A stretch of DNA of 64,000 nt from Rhodobacter aestuarii. GTDB lineage: Bacteria > Pseudomonadota > Alphaproteobacteria > Rhodobacterales > Rhodobacteraceae. The notes under the pieces were generated by a model. The model was not told where the DNA came from, ran no database searches, and worked only from the letters and a program-made list of their open reading frames with translations. Made by a program: the position numbers and the translations under genes. The DNA is taken from assembly GCF_900156655.1 (NCBI RefSeq), contig NZ_FTOG01000005.1:124001-188000 (forward strand), in the 5' to 3' direction. Shown here one piece after another: positions 1 through 12,611 of this stretch; the first letter of the stretch is position 1, and the number at the start of each line of letters is the position of its first letter.

Positions 1-1245
1 GAATTTCTCTTCAATTTCCGTCGGGCTCAGCGCCGCAGTCACTTCTGCATCTTTCAGAAGCTCTTCTTTGAAGTCAGCGCCTTGTTCCCAGACCTTCATC
101 GCATTGCGTTGCACAAGGCGATAGGCGTCTTCACGGCTCACGCCCGCTTGCGTCAGCGCCAAAAGCACCCGTTGCGACATGACCAAGCCTTTGAACTTGT
201 TCATGTTGCGCAGCATGTTCTCGGGGTAGATCACCAGGTTTTCGACCACACCGGCCAAGCGGTTGAGCGCGAAATCAAGGGTGATCGTCGCATCGGGGCC
301 AATGCCACGCTCGACCGAGCTGTGCGAGATATCGCGCTCATGCCACAGCGCGACGTTTTCCATCGCCGGCACCACGCACATGCGCACGAGGCGGGCAAGG
401 CCGGTCAGGTTTTCGGTGAGCACCGGGTTGCGTTTGTGCGGCATCGCCGAGGAGCCTTTTTGGCCTTTCGAGAAGAACTCTTCGGCCTCCAGCACCTCGG
501 TGCGTTGCATGTGGCGGATTTCGATGGCGACGTTTTCGATGCTCGAGGCGATCACGCCCAGCGTGGCAAAGAACATCGCATGACGGTCACGCGGGATGAC
601 TTGGGTCGAGATCGGCTCGGGCTTCAGGCCCAGTTGCGCGCAGACATGCTCTTCGACGCTCGGGTCGATGTTGGCGAAGGTGCCGACGGCACCCGAAATC
701 GCGCCGGTCGCCACTTCTTCGCGGGCATTGGCGAGGCGGGCGCGGTTGCGGTCCATCTCGGCATAGAAGCGCGCGAAGGTCAGGCCCATCGTCGTGGGTT
801 CCGCGTGAATGCCGTGGCTGCGGCCAATGCGGACGGTATCTTTGTGTTCGAGCGCGCGCTTTTTAAGCGCCGCCAGCACACGGTCCATATCGGCAAGCAG
901 AATATCCGCCGTGCGCACCAGTTGGATGTTGAGCGTGGTATCGAGCACATCCGACGAGGTCATGCCTTGGTGCACGAAGCGCGCATCTTCCGAACCGATA
1001 TGCTCGGCCAAATGCGTCAGGAAGGCGATCACGTCATGTTTGGTGACCGCTTCGATCTCGTCGATCCGGGCGACATCAAACTCAACATCCTTGGCCTTCC
1101 AAACGGCCTCGGCATTGGCTTTCGGGATCACGCCAAGGGCGGCTTGCGCGTCGCAGGCATGGGCCTCAATCTCATACCAGATTTTGAACTTGGTGGCGGG
1201 TTCCCAGATGTCGACCATCTCTTTGCGGGCATAGCGCGGGATCAT
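1..1245 (-). CDS. purB: Adenylosuccinate lyase, 3' end cut by window edge
   Basis: Cleaves SAICAR and adenylosuccinate, releasing fumarate, in purine synthesis. The minus-strand reading begins MIPRYARKEMVDIW at 1245 and stays open to position 1 (415 codons), so only a short C-terminal piece (roughly 20 residues by family length) is missing. The fumarase/aspartase superfamily signature SSAMPHKRNP is present around residue 265, and the conserved segments RSHGIHAEPTT and HERDISHSS are visible. It is divergent from the DUF6314 gene. Identification is secure. Confidence 0.95.
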   Translation of the reverse strand, partial: MIPRYARKEMVDIWEPATKFKIWYEIEAHACDAQAALGVIPKANAEAVWKAKDVEFDVARIDEIEAVTKHDVIAFLTHLAEHIGSEDARFVHQGMTSSDVLDTTLNIQLVRTADILLADMDRVLAALKKRALEHKDTVRIGRSHGIHAEPTTMGLTFARFYAEMDRNRARLANAREEVATGAISGAVGTFANIDPSVEEHVCAQLGLKPEPISTQVIPRDRHAMFFATLGVIASSIENVAIEIRHMQRTEVLEAEEFFSKGQKGSSAMPHKRNPVLTENLTGLARLVRMCVVPAMENVALWHERDISHSSVERGIGPDATITLDFALNRLAGVVENLVIYPENMLRNMNKFKGLVMSQRVLLALTQAGVSREDAYRLVQRNAMKVWEQGADFKEELLKDAEVTAALSPTEIEEKF

Positions 1246-1332
1246 GGACAGGCCTCTTGCTTGTGACGGAGTTGGGCGGTTGATAGACCGGGCCAGCCTT
1301 TTGGGCAAGGGATGCGGCAAGACGAGGCAAGA

Positions 1333-1749
1333 ATGACGCGCGCAATTACGGATTTTGAGGGCTCTTGGCAGATCAGCCGCAGCATTGATGACCGCTTCGG
1401 CGGGCAAAAAGCGGCGTTTGAGGGTACGGCCACGTTAATTCCTTGCCAAGATGGGTCTTGGAAATGGGAAGAGAGTGGCTATCTGACATTAGGAGAGGAT
1501 GCCCCGATCAAAGCCACGCGGATCTATTACTGGCGCCCGGCGCCGCCGCAGATTGAGGTGTTCTTTGAAGACGGGCGGCCGTTTCACAGTTTTGACCCTT
1601 CGGGGGCGGATACGGCGGCCCATTGGTGTGACCCCGATGATTACCGGGCCCAGTATGAGTTCAAAGATTGGCCGCAATGGCAGGCCATCTGGCGGGTGAA
1701 AGGCCCGCTCAAGGATTATGAAATGATCTCGCGCTACACTCGCGCGTGA
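1333..1749 (+). CDS. DUF6314 family protein
   Basis: A 138-residue cytoplasmic protein with no signal peptide. It looks like the small beta-rich DUF6314 family: FEGSWQISRSI near the N-terminus, then repeated aromatic strands and an ending YEMISRYTR. The function is unknown. I chose the ATG at 1333, which has GAGG about six bases upstream. An ATG at 1312 would add seven residues but its purine stretch abuts the codon. The gene is divergent from purB and stands alone before mprF. Confidence 0.75.
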   Translation: MTRAITDFEGSWQISRSIDDRFGGQKAAFEGTATLIPCQDGSWKWEESGYLTLGEDAPIKATRIYYWRPAPPQIEVFFEDGRPFHSFDPSGADTAAHWCDPDDYRAQYEFKDWPQWQAIWRVKGPLKDYEMISRYTRA

Positions 1750-1998
1750 CACCGCTCTTTGCCGCCCGGCAGAGGCACCCCCGGAGCGCCTCCGGTCGGA
1801 TCGAGGGATGGCGACTTAGCTCTCGTACCCGATAGCTCTGGGGGTGCAGCGTGTCCAAAACTACAGACCTCCTCACAAACTCCCAGATGCTGCATTGCCG
1901 CAGCGCGCTTGTGCCGCCGCAGCGGGGCAGGGAGGTTGTATCTTGGGCCAAAATCGGTAACTCAGGGTCAAGGAAGACCGAAGGCAGGGAGAAACGCG
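1750..1998. other. Intergenic region upstream of mprF
   Basis: 249 bases without a supported gene. The mprF frame is open through part of it, but the encoded residues (proline- and cysteine-rich) do not look like MprF, and the AGGGAGAAACGCG stretch just before the ATG at 1999 sets the start. A short inverted repeat, CGGAG-CGC-CTCCG, lies near 1784-1796 but lacks a T-run, so I do not call it a terminator. Any mprF promoter would lie here. Confidence 0.4.
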
Positions 1999-4599
1999 AT
2001 GAGCAAGCGCGAGGCCGGTGCGGCAAGCCCGGGTAAGCTGCGCCATCTCGGTCCGGTATTGCTGGGCTTTTCTCTGTTCGGTTTAGGCATTTGGGCGCTG
2101 CAACATCTGCTCAAAGAGGTCAGCGCTGATGAGATCATCGCGCAGATCAATGCCACCCCGAACCATATCTTTGCGATTGCCCTTGGCGCGACGGCGTTGG
2201 GCTATACCGCATTGATTGGGTATGACTTCTGGGCGCTGAAATACCTTGAGAAAAAGCTGCCGCTGCGGGTCGTCGCCTTGGGCGGCTTTTTGGGCTATGC
2301 CTTTGGCAACACAATCGGAATTTCGGTGCTATCGGGCGGTGCCGTGCGCTACCGGATCTATTCTGCCTTTGGGCTCAACGCCTTTGAGGTCGCGGCGCTG
2401 GCCTCTTATATCGCGATTGCCATGGGCACGGGGCTTTCGCTTGTGGGTGTTTTCGCGCTGGCGCTGCATCCCGCCGCGCTGACCGGGCTCTTGCCGCTTT
2501 CCGAAGAGATGGTGCGGCTTTTGGCGCTCTCTGGCGGGCTGGCGACGGTGGCTTTGCTCTTTGGTTTAGGCATCTCGGGCAAGGTGCTGCGGCTTGGCAA
2601 ATATGAAATCTCGATGCCGCGCCCGCATATTTTGACCGGGCAAATGGTCGTTGCGCTGTTCGACAGCACGATGGCGGCGCTCACCCTTTATGTGCTCTTG
2701 CCTCAAGGCGCGCCGGATTTTGTCACCTTCCTCGCGATCTATGCCACCGCCACGATGGTCGGCGTGATGAGCCATGTGCCGGGCGGGGTTGGCGTGTTTG
2801 AAACCGTGGTGATGGCGGCGATGCCCACAGGTACGGCGGTAGGCGATGTCGCTGCGGCGCTTTTGATGTTCCGCCTGATCTATTACCTCATCCCCTTTGC
2901 GCTCGCCTTTGTCATCGTTTCGCTCAACGAGGCGCGTTTGGCGGGGGGCTGGGCGGTCCGGCTCTTTGGTGAAATTTCGGACCCGATGCGCCCGGCCTTC
3001 AACGCCGTGGCGGGGATGGTGCCTTGGCTTTCGGGGGCATGGGCCTTTGGCTTGGGCGCCTATCTTTTGGCGCTGGCGCTTTGGCCTTCGGTGCCGACGC
3101 TGCACGATAATGACGACCTTGTCGGTGCGATCTTGCTGGAGGGTGGCACGCTTGTCTCCTCGGTCGCCGGGGCGGTTTTGCTCATCCTCTCGCATGGGTT
3201 GATCCGGCGCGTTGCGGGAGCATTTTGGCTCACCATCGCGGCGATTGGCGGCGGCATTGTTGCCGTTCTGCTCAACAACTTTGATATTGAAAGCGCGACC
3301 CTTCTCGCCGCTGGCGCGCTTTTGATGTGGCCGTTCCGGCGTGAGTTTTATCGCGAAGCGAAAATCACCGAAGGCGTGCTTGGCCCGGCGTGGATCGCCA
3401 TGGTCACCGCCGTGATCATCGCGGTCGCTCTCTTTTTCATCTTTGTCCATGCCGCCACGCCCTATTCACACAGCCTTTGGGTTGATTTTGCGCAAAACGC
3501 CAATACCCCGCGTTCGTTGCGGGCGGGGCTGGTGGGTTCGGCTATCTTGGTGATCTTCACCACCTATCTGGCGCTGCAACCGCTCGCCAAGCGCAGCCCG
3601 CGCACGCCCGGAGAGGCGTTGCAGATGGCCCGCAAGGTGATCGACGCGCAATCCGATCCGACTGCCTGCCTTGCGCTTGCGGGGGATAAAGAGCTGACCT
3701 TCTCGGGCGATGGCTCGGCTTTCTTGATGTTTGCGCGCCGCCGCAAAAGCTGGATCGCGATGGGCGACCCGGTGGGCGATTTGCGCTATTTTGATGATTT
3801 GGGCTGGGATTTTGTCGAAGCCGCGCAGCAGGCCAATTGCCGCCCGGTGTTTTACGAAATCTCAGAACGGCAATTGCCGCGGATGATCGAGATGGGCCTT
3901 GCTGCGCATAAGGTTGGCGAAGAAGCGGTGGTGAACCTTTCGACCTTCACGCTCTCTGGCGCGCGGTTCAAATCCATGCGCGCGGCGTTTAACAAAGCGC
4001 AACGCGAGGGGCTGGACGTAGAGGTGTTGCAACCGCCCCATGCGCCGGAGTTGATCGAGGAGTTGCGCCCAATCTCTGATGCATGGCTAGGCGATAAAGT
4101 CGGCCATGAGAAAAGCTTCTCGGTGGGGCGGTTTGATCCGATCTATCTGCGCCATTTCCCGATTGCCGTGGTGCGCCGCGCGGGTAAGGCCATCGCCTTT
4201 GCCTCGATCATGGCACCGGGCAGCGGCCAGCGCGTGGCGGTGGATTTGATGCGCTACCGCCCCGAGGATGCTTCGGGCATGATCGAGTTTTTGTTCCTCT
4301 CGCTCATCGCGCATTATCAAGCGCAGGGCGCGCAGGAGTTTAGCCTTGGCATGGCCCCTCTGGCGGGGCTTAGCGCCCGGCGCACCGCACGGCTTTGGAG
4401 CCGGTTTGGCGCGCTGATGTTCCGCCACGGGGGCGCGTTCTATAATTTTGAGGGGCTGCGCGCCTTCAAGGCAAAGTTCAACCCCGAATGGCGCCCGCGC
4501 TACATTGCGCTGCCGGTCGGCGTGTCGCCGATGGTGGCGATGGCCGATGTCACCATGTTGATCTCGGGCGGGCCGCGCGGGCTTTTGAAACGCAAATAA
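1999..4599 (+). CDS. mprF: Bifunctional lysylphosphatidylglycerol flippase/synthetase MprF
   Basis: 866-residue inner-membrane protein. It is expected to transfer an aminoacyl group from aminoacyl-tRNA to phosphatidylglycerol and flip the product outward, lowering surface negative charge and sensitivity to cationic peptides. The first ~540 residues are a long series of hydrophobic segments (flippase part). The last ~320 are a soluble GNAT-like DUF2156 synthase domain with the typical MprF stretch LALAGDKELTF...RKSWIAMGDPVG. Start chosen at MSKREAG after an AGGGAGA site. Followed 26 bases later by a small EamA-like gene, probably co-transcribed. The amino acid used (Lys, Ala or other) cannot be read from sequence. 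Confidence 0.9.
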   Translation: MSKREAGAASPGKLRHLGPVLLGFSLFGLGIWALQHLLKEVSADEIIAQINATPNHIFAIALGATALGYTALIGYDFWALKYLEKKLPLRVVALGGFLGYAFGNTIGISVLSGGAVRYRIYSAFGLNAFEVAALASYIAIAMGTGLSLVGVFALALHPAALTGLLPLSEEMVRLLALSGGLATVALLFGLGISGKVLRLGKYEISMPRPHILTGQMVVALFDSTMAALTLYVLLPQGAPDFVTFLAIYATATMVGVMSHVPGGVGVFETVVMAAMPTGTAVGDVAAALLMFRLIYYLIPFALAFVIVSLNEARLAGGWAVRLFGEISDPMRPAFNAVAGMVPWLSGAWAFGLGAYLLALALWPSVPTLHDNDDLVGAILLEGGTLVSSVAGAVLLILSHGLIRRVAGAFWLTIAAIGGGIVAVLLNNFDIESATLLAAGALLMWPFRREFYREAKITEGVLGPAWIAMVTAVIIAVALFFIFVHAATPYSHSLWVDFAQNANTPRSLRAGLVGSAILVIFTTYLALQPLAKRSPRTPGEALQMARKVIDAQSDPTACLALAGDKELTFSGDGSAFLMFARRRKSWIAMGDPVGDLRYFDDLGWDFVEAAQQANCRPVFYEISERQLPRMIEMGLAAHKVGEEAVVNLSTFTLSGARFKSMRAAFNKAQREGLDVEVLQPPHAPELIEELRPISDAWLGDKVGHEKSFSVGRFDPIYLRHFPIAVVRRAGKAIAFASIMAPGSGQRVAVDLMRYRPEDASGMIEFLFLSLIAHYQAQGAQEFSLGMAPLAGLSARRTARLWSRFGALMFRHGGAFYNFEGLRAFKAKFNPEWRPRYIALPVGVSPMVAMADVTMLISGGPRGLLKRK

Positions 4600-4625
4600 G
4601 GGCGTGCGCGCCCGAAGGAGGCGTG

Positions 4626-5060
4626 ATGCAGGCGATTGTTTCAAGCTGGCTTTTCTGGGCGTTGCTCTCTGCGGTGTTTGCGGCGCTGACAGCCGTTTTT
4701 GCGAAAGCAGGCGTGGCACAGGTGGATAGCGACCTCGCCACATGGCTGCGCACTTTGGTGGTGGCGGTGGTGCTGGGCGCGCTGGTGGCGCTGGCGGGCA
4801 AGCTGCGCGGCCTCACAGAAATTCCCGGCCGCGCGGCGCTGTTTCTTATCTTGTCGGGGCTCGCCACAGGGGCTTCGTGGCTATGCTACTTTCGCGCGCT
4901 GTCTTTGGGCGATGCGGCGCGGGTGGCCCCGGTGGATAAACTTTCGGTCGTGCTGGTCGCGGTCTTTGCCGCCACGTTTTTGGGGGAGATGCTTTCCCCC
5001 CTTGCTTGGGCGGGCGTGGCGCTCATTGGGCTTGGCGCGGCGCTTGTGGCGCTTGGCTGA
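4626..5060 (+). CDS. Single-domain EamA-family membrane protein
   Basis: 144 residues with about five hydrophobic helices and one EamA unit. The C-terminal half carries the conserved pattern ALSLGDAARVAPVDKLSVV...LGEMLSP typical of the second half of each EamA repeat. Full DMT transporters have two such units, so this protein probably works as a homodimer or with a partner; the substrate is unknown. A strong GAAGGAGG site precedes the ATG by a few bases. It lies 26 bases after mprF and converges with the TM2 gene, whose stop abuts its own. Confidence 0.8.
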   Translation: MQAIVSSWLFWALLSAVFAALTAVFAKAGVAQVDSDLATWLRTLVVAVVLGALVALAGKLRGLTEIPGRAALFLILSGLATGASWLCYFRALSLGDAARVAPVDKLSVVLVAVFAATFLGEMLSPLAWAGVALIGLGAALVALG

Positions 5061-5369
5061 TCAGTCCCAACCGTTCATCAACCGATAGCGCATCACCGCG
5101 CGGTCTGTGGCGATCATGCCGGGGATCAGCAGCGCATCGAGCGCCCACCACAGCCCCACGAGCGCAAGCGGAATATAGCCCACCAAAATGAAGGTGAGCG
5201 CAGAGCCGATGCCAAACAGTACAAGCTGCATCAGCCCCGAAAACCAGCGTCCCAAATAGAACCGGTGCACGCCAAAGAAGCCAAGGAAGAACCACAGCAA
5301 ATAGGCGACAAGGGTCGAGGGGCCATCATTGGCAATGCGTTGTTCAATCCAAAGGGCGCGGTCGGTCAT
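5061..5369 (-). CDS. TM2 domain-containing membrane protein
   Basis: 102 residues. The central segment LVAYLLWFFLGFFGVHRFYLGRWFSGLMQLV is the TM2 domain hallmark (glycine-rich first helix, GxHRFYLG turn), followed by a second hydrophobic pair and a charged tail ending in MNGWD. Bacterial TM2 proteins have no established role. The start is set by AAAGGAGG seven bases upstream of the ATG at 5369; longer readings have no support. It is downstream of acnA on the same strand, but the acnA terminator lies between them. Confidence 0.85.
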   Translation of the reverse strand: MTDRALWIEQRIANDGPSTLVAYLLWFFLGFFGVHRFYLGRWFSGLMQLVLFGIGSALTFILVGYIPLALVGLWWALDALLIPGMIATDRAVMRYRLMNGWD

Positions 5370-5439
5370 GTAAACCTCCTTTACATGGAAATGAGATGGG
5401 GTGGCGGGCAGCGCCTTACAAGGGTCACACCCAAATGAA

Positions 5440-5464
5440 AAAGGCCCCGCAGTGCGGGGCCTTT
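5440..5464 (-). terminator. Rho-independent terminator of acnA
   Basis: Perfect 11-base stem AAAGGCCCCGC / GCGGGGCCTTT with a three-base loop. Read on the minus strand it is followed by TTCATTT. It sits 20 bases after the acnA stop and before the TM2 gene. Confidence 0.85.
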
Positions 5465-5484
5465 CGGGTCTCAATCGGTAAGCC

Positions 5485-8238
<2,754 letters not shown>

Positions 8239-8343
8239 CTGGGGGCCTCCCGTGGCTGTAAACTATGTCTTGATCGGTATGTGCCCCAAGGCGCGGAGTC
8301 GATCAAGGGGGCGCGCGCATTTTTTGTATACCGTTGCACACTG

Positions 8344-8387
8344 AAATGTCGCAGCGCGACCGGGTCACGCGCTGGGGTGCGACATTT
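8344..8387. promoter_or_regulatory. Long imperfect palindrome between acnA and the DUF1223 gene
   Basis: AAATGTCGCAGCGCG (8344-8358) is matched by CGCGCT (8368-8373) and GCGACATTT (8379-8387), with a five-base GGGGT insertion on the right arm. It lies in the divergent region about 106 bases from the acnA start and 81 from the DUF1223 start. It could be a two-way operator or a hairpin. I do not recognise the regulator. Confidence 0.45.
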
Positions 8388-8467
8388 GCAGCGCACATCG
8401 CAAAACCTTGATTGGCTTTTGCGGCGCGTTGCTTTTAGGACAAACGGACGAAACGAAACGAGGCAAC

Positions 8468-9382
8468 ATGGCACGGGCGAAACTTGGCGCCACGATCGGA
8501 GGAGCGATCCTTCTTGGCCTTATGGCTGCCGCGCCGGTGCAGGCGCAAGAGGGCGCTGCGGGCAGCCCGCAAGGTCTTGGTGCGCGTCCGGCCCCCGGGG
8601 CGATGCCCGGATCGTCTTTAATCGAGAGTCTGAACCGTGCGCTGGATCGCGCGATTGGTCCGCAAGGGGCGCAGCCTGCCGTGGTCAATACGTTGATCGC
8701 GCCTTCGGCCAAGCTCAAGCCCGCGCCGGTGGTGGTGGAGCTTTTCACCTCGCAAGGCTGTTCGGCTTGCCCGCCGGCGGATCAGCTTTTGGCGCAAGTG
8801 GCGAACCGGCCCGATGTGGTCGCGCTCTCTCTGCATGTCGATTACTGGGATTATCTGGGTTGGGAAGATCCCTTTGCCCAGCCCGCCTTTACCGCGCGGC
8901 AAAAGGGGTATGTGCGCGCTGCGGGCGAGCGCACGCTCTATACGCCGCAAGTGATCGTGGGGGGCGAGCAATCACTGACCGCGCCCGCCGCTGGTACGTT
9001 GGAGCGGATGATCTCCGCTGAGGCTGCCGAGCCGCCGCGCGTCGCGCTGGCGGTGGCAGAAGGGGAAGCCCCCGGCCAATATGTGATTGATCTTGCGCCC
9101 GTTGGCCGCGCGCTCGACCGCCCGAGCGTGGTGCAGATCGTGCGCTATGTGCCGCAAGCACAGGTGGAAATTCTGCGCGGCGAAAACGCGGGCAAAGTGC
9201 TTGATTTCGCCAATGTGGTGACGGCATGGCATGCGGTCGCCGAATGGGATGGCCGCGCGCCGTTGCGGCTTAATGCGCAGATCGAGGGGACCGAGCCTGC
9301 GGTGGTGATCGTGCAAACGGCGCTGCCGGGCAAAGCCGCGCCGTTGCCGGGGCCGATCTTGTCTACCGCGCGGCTGCGTTAA
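8468..9382 (+). CDS. DUF1223 thioredoxin-fold exported protein
   Basis: 304 residues. A signal peptide runs to about residue 27 (positive start, hydrophobic GAILLGLMAAAPVQA, cleavage at AQA). After a proline/glycine-rich linker, the DUF1223 domain begins with VVVELFTSQGCSACPPAD, a thioredoxin-like CxxC at C98/C101, followed by LHVDYWDYLGW and YTPQVIVGG, all family hallmarks. Probably periplasmic; its redox partner is unknown. Start at MARAKLG with GAGG upstream. It converges on the DMT permease gene with a 20-base overlap. Confidence 0.88.
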   Translation: MARAKLGATIGGAILLGLMAAAPVQAQEGAAGSPQGLGARPAPGAMPGSSLIESLNRALDRAIGPQGAQPAVVNTLIAPSAKLKPAPVVVELFTSQGCSACPPADQLLAQVANRPDVVALSLHVDYWDYLGWEDPFAQPAFTARQKGYVRAAGERTLYTPQVIVGGEQSLTAPAAGTLERMISAEAAEPPRVALAVAEGEAPGQYVIDLAPVGRALDRPSVVQIVRYVPQAQVEILRGENAGKVLDFANVVTAWHAVAEWDGRAPLRLNAQIEGTEPAVVIVQTALPGKAAPLPGPILSTARLR

Positions 9383-10331
9383 GCGCTGCGCGGCGCTCCG
9401 CATTCCAAACCCAAATGCCCGCGAGCACAATCACCGCAGCCCCTGCGACGGTGTAGAGGTCGGGCAATTGCGCGAAAAAGATCCAGCCCCAAAGCGACGA
9501 CAGCACGAGCCCAAGGTAACCGTAAGGCGCCAAAACCCCCGCAGGGGCATGGCGAAAGGCGACGATCAGTGCGGCTTGCCCCGCCGCCCCAAGCGCGCCC
9601 ACCGCAATGAAAAGCGGCAGATCAACGGGGGCCACCTCTTGCCAGAAAAAGGGCAGGGCGAGCGATGACAGCGCCGTGCCCACGCCCGCGGACCAGATGA
9701 CCGACGTGGCGGTGCTGTCATGGCGCACCACGCGGGTCATCAGCGCGCCGCCCGCATAGGTGAAAGCCGCGGCGAGCGCAAAAAGCGCGGCCGGGTCCAT
9801 CACCCCCGCGCCGGGGCGCAAGATAATCAGCGCGCCAAGGAAGGAGACAAAAATCCCTGCCACTCGGCGCGGCCCGATTTTCTCGCCCAAGAACAGCGCC
9901 GCCCCAAGGGTGATCAGCACGGGGTTCAGGTCGGTAAGGGCTGCGGCCTCGGCCAGCCCAATCGAGCGGATGGCGAGGAAGAACAGCGCCACCGTCGCCA
10001 TTTGAAACGCGCCGCGCAAAAGCTGTAGCCCCGGCTGGCGCGAGCGCGCATGTTTGAGAAATGACCCGCGAAAGATCAGTGAAACCAGTGCGAGGTTCAC
10101 TGCGAACCGCGCCCAGATCACCATCGCGGGCGCATAGCTTTGGCCGAGCTTCTTCGCTGCTACATCCATCAAAGTGAAGAACAAAAGCGCGATAAGAAGA
10201 AGCCCGATCCCTTTGCCAATCAACGATTTTTCAGGTTCTGGCAGAGGTGGGGCAGGCATGTCGGCCCCCGCCAGATCGGCGGGTGCAATAGAATGGGGGG
10301 CCGCGTTCGGCCCCCCGGTATCAGTCTTCAT
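9363..10331 (-). CDS. DMT/EamA family permease
   Basis: 322 residues with about ten hydrophobic helices in two EamA repeats; the first includes LAIRSIGLAEAAALTDLNPVLITLGAALFLGEKIG. The N-terminal ~40 residues are hydrophilic and proline-rich. Members export or import small metabolites; the substrate is not readable. Start at MKTDTGG. It begins 17 bases after the tkt stop on the same strand, so read-through from tkt is likely. Its 3' end overlaps the convergent DUF1223 gene by 20 bases. Confidence 0.88.
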   Translation of the reverse strand: MKTDTGGPNAAPHSIAPADLAGADMPAPPLPEPEKSLIGKGIGLLLIALLFFTLMDVAAKKLGQSYAPAMVIWARFAVNLALVSLIFRGSFLKHARSRQPGLQLLRGAFQMATVALFFLAIRSIGLAEAAALTDLNPVLITLGAALFLGEKIGPRRVAGIFVSFLGALIILRPGAGVMDPAALFALAAAFTYAGGALMTRVVRHDSTATSVIWSAGVGTALSSLALPFFWQEVAPVDLPLFIAVGALGAAGQAALIVAFRHAPAGVLAPYGYLGLVLSSLWGWIFFAQLPDLYTVAGAAVIVLAGIWVWNAERRAALNAAAR

Positions 10332-10348
10332 CAGGTCGTCCCTGTCGC

Positions 10349-12367
10349 TCACAGCAGCGCTTTCACCTTTTCGGCGACGGCTTCCGCGGTGATGCCAAAT
10401 TCGCTGTAAAGACGATCGGCCGGGGCGGAGGCGCCAAAGCCTTCCATGCCGACAAAGGCGGCTTTCTTCTCGGTGCCGCGCTCGCCCAAAAGCCAACGAT
10501 CCCACGGTTGACGGATCGCCGCTTCCACGGCGACACGCACCGCACCGGGCGGCAGGATTTTGCGGCGATACGCTTCGGGTTGGGCCGCAAACAGTTCCAT
10601 GCAGGGCATCGAAACAACACGGGTGCCAATCGCTTCGCCTTGCAAGATGTCGCGGGCTTTGAGTGCGATCTCCACCTCAGACCCCGTCGCCATGATGATG
10701 GCTTGGCGTTTGCCCTCAGCCTCGGCGATCACATAAGCGCCTTGGGCCGAAAGGTTTTTCTGGCTGTGCGTGGTGCGCAGGGTGGGCAGGTTTTGACGGC
10801 TGAGCGCCAGAACCGACGGCGTGCTTTCCGACGACAGCGCCAATTCCCAAGCTTCCGCGGTTTCGATCACATCCGCCGGGCGGAAGGTCCAAGTGTTGGG
10901 CGTCGCGCGGCAAATCGCAAGATGCTCGACCGGCTGGTGGGTCGGGCCGTCTTCGCCCAAGCCAATGGAGTCGTGGGTCATGACGTAAACCGCAGGCACC
11001 CCCATCAGCGACGAAAGCCGCATCGCACCGCGCGCATAGTCGGTGAAGCAGAAGAAGGTGCCGCCATAGGGGCGCACGCCGCCATGCAGATACATGCCGT
11101 TCATCGCCGCCGCCATCGCATGTTCGCGAATGCCGTAGCGCATGTAACGGCCCTTGCGGTTATCGGGCATGAAGTCCGAAATATCGCTGGTTTTGGTCAG
11201 GTTCGAGCCGGTGAGGTCGGCCGAGCCGCCAATGGTTTCGGGCACCACCGGGTTGATCGCACCGAGCACCATTTCGCTGGCTTTACGGGTTGCGACTTTC
11301 GGCGCGGCTTCCGAATTGGCTTTCTTGAAAGCGCGGATCGCGGAGGCGAGCTTTTTCGGCACGCCGCGCGACATTTGCCGCTCAAACTCGGCTTTTTTGC
11401 TCGCCGAAAGCGCATCGAGCCGGGCGGCCCATTCGGCGTGCTCGGCAGCGCCTTTGGCGCCAATCGCTTCCCAGTCCGCTTTCACATCGGCAGGGATTTC
11501 AAACGGGCCATAGTTCCAGCCGTAAACTTCGCGGGTCGCGGCGATTTCATCGGCGCCAAGCGGCGCGCCGTGGACAGAATAGCTGTCGGCTTTGTTGGGC
11601 GAGCCAAACCCGATGATGGTTTTGCAATCGACCAGAACCGGGCCTTTGGCTTTTTTCGCTTCAGTCAAAGCGCGGTCGATATCGGCCGGGTCATGGCCGT
11701 CACAGCTCAGCACTTCCCAGCCCGAAGCCGCAAAGCGCGCGCGCTGATCGGTTTTGTCCGACACGGTGACGCGGCCATCAATGGTGATGTTGTTGTTGTC
11801 CCAAAGCACGATCAGGTTGTCGAGCTCTTGCTTGCCCGCCAGACCGATCGCCTCTTGGCTGATGCCCTCCATCAAACAACCATCGCCCGCGATCACCCAG
11901 ATTTTGTGATCGACGACGCTTTTGCCAAAGCGCGCTTTCATGGATTTTTCGGCAATCGCCATGCCAACAGCGGTGGAAATCCCTTGGCCGAGCGGGCCGG
12001 TGGTGGTTTCCACACCTTCAAGGTGGCCATATTCCGGGTGGCCCGCCATGCGCGCGCCCCATTGGCGGAAGTTCTTCACTTCTTCCAGCGTGGCTTGCTC
12101 ATAGCCAGTGAGGTAAAGCAGCGCGTAAAGCAGCATCGAGCCGTGGCCCGCCGACAGCACGAACCGGTCACGGTCCGCCCAGTTCGGGGCTTTGGCGTCA
12201 AATTTCAGGTGGTTGCGATAGAGCACCGTGGCCACGTCGGCCATGCCCATCGGCATGCCGGGGTGGCCCGAATTCGCCGCTTGCACCGCATCAATGGCAA
12301 GGGTGCGGATGGCTGTGGCAAGCTTCCAGTGCTCGGGGTTGGCGTCGCGCAGCGCGGCGATATCCAT
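10349..12367 (-). CDS. tkt: Transketolase
   Basis: 672 residues, the usual length. Transfers two-carbon units between sugar phosphates in the pentose phosphate and Calvin cycles using thiamine diphosphate. The N-terminal [12 protein letters not shown] contains the conserved His of the family. The ThDP signature begins [13 protein letters not shown] near residue 155 and ends in the conserved NN(N). [13 protein letters not shown] and [16 protein letters not shown] mark the pyrimidine-binding domain. An AAAGGACG site precedes the ATG. A DMT permease follows closely. Confidence 0.97.
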   Translation of the reverse strand: MDIAALRDANPEHWKLATAIRTLAIDAVQAANSGHPGMPMGMADVATVLYRNHLKFDAKAPNWADRDRFVLSAGHGSMLLYALLYLTGYEQATLEEVKNFRQWGARMAGHPEYGHLEGVETTTGPLGQGISTAVGMAIAEKSMKARFGKSVVDHKIWVIAGDGCLMEGISQEAIGLAGKQELDNLIVLWDNNNITIDGRVTVSDKTDQRARFAASGWEVLSCDGHDPADIDRALTEAKKAKGPVLVDCKTIIGFGSPNKADSYSVHGAPLGADEIAATREVYGWNYGPFEIPADVKADWEAIGAKGAAEHAEWAARLDALSASKKAEFERQMSRGVPKKLASAIRAFKKANSEAAPKVATRKASEMVLGAINPVVPETIGGSADLTGSNLTKTSDISDFMPDNRKGRYMRYGIREHAMAAAMNGMYLHGGVRPYGGTFFCFTDYARGAMRLSSLMGVPAVYVMTHDSIGLGEDGPTHQPVEHLAICRATPNTWTFRPADVIETAEAWELALSSESTPSVLALSRQNLPTLRTTHSQKNLSAQGAYVIAEAEGKRQAIIMATGSEVEIALKARDILQGEAIGTRVVSMPCMELFAAQPEAYRRKILPPGAVRVAVEAAIRQPWDRWLLGERGTEKKAAFVGMEGFGASAPADRLYSEFGITAEAVAEKVKALL

Positions 12368-12611
12368 GAGGGGCGTCCTTTTGCTGGAACGGGATGGTTG
12401 GCCTCCGTGATAGCAGGGATCGGGGCAAGATCAAGCGCGGGCCCCAAGTGCTTGAGGTAAAAGGGTGGGAGAAGATTGTCGCAGCGGATAAACTGATGGA
12501 TGAAACAGGGGCAATCGCGATTCGCCGCGGTTGCAAACTGTGCCGTCGGGCAAACCGCAGGCTGAAAAAGCGGTGCGTCCAAGACGACAAGGGTAAGAGG
12601 CGAGGCAGAGA
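12368..12611. other. Divergent intergenic region, tkt / zauP
   Basis: 244 bases with no supported gene. It must carry promoters for tkt (leftward) and the zauP-zapA pair (rightward). A G-rich GAGGCAGAG ribosome-binding region precedes the zauP start. I see no clear operator. Confidence 0.4.

Noticed and set aside
1759-1998. N-terminal extension of MprF
   Set aside because: The open frame is not MprF-like, and a ribosome site precedes the internal ATG at 1999.
10508-12460. A 650-codon plus-strand frame
   Set aside because: Antisense shadow of transketolase.
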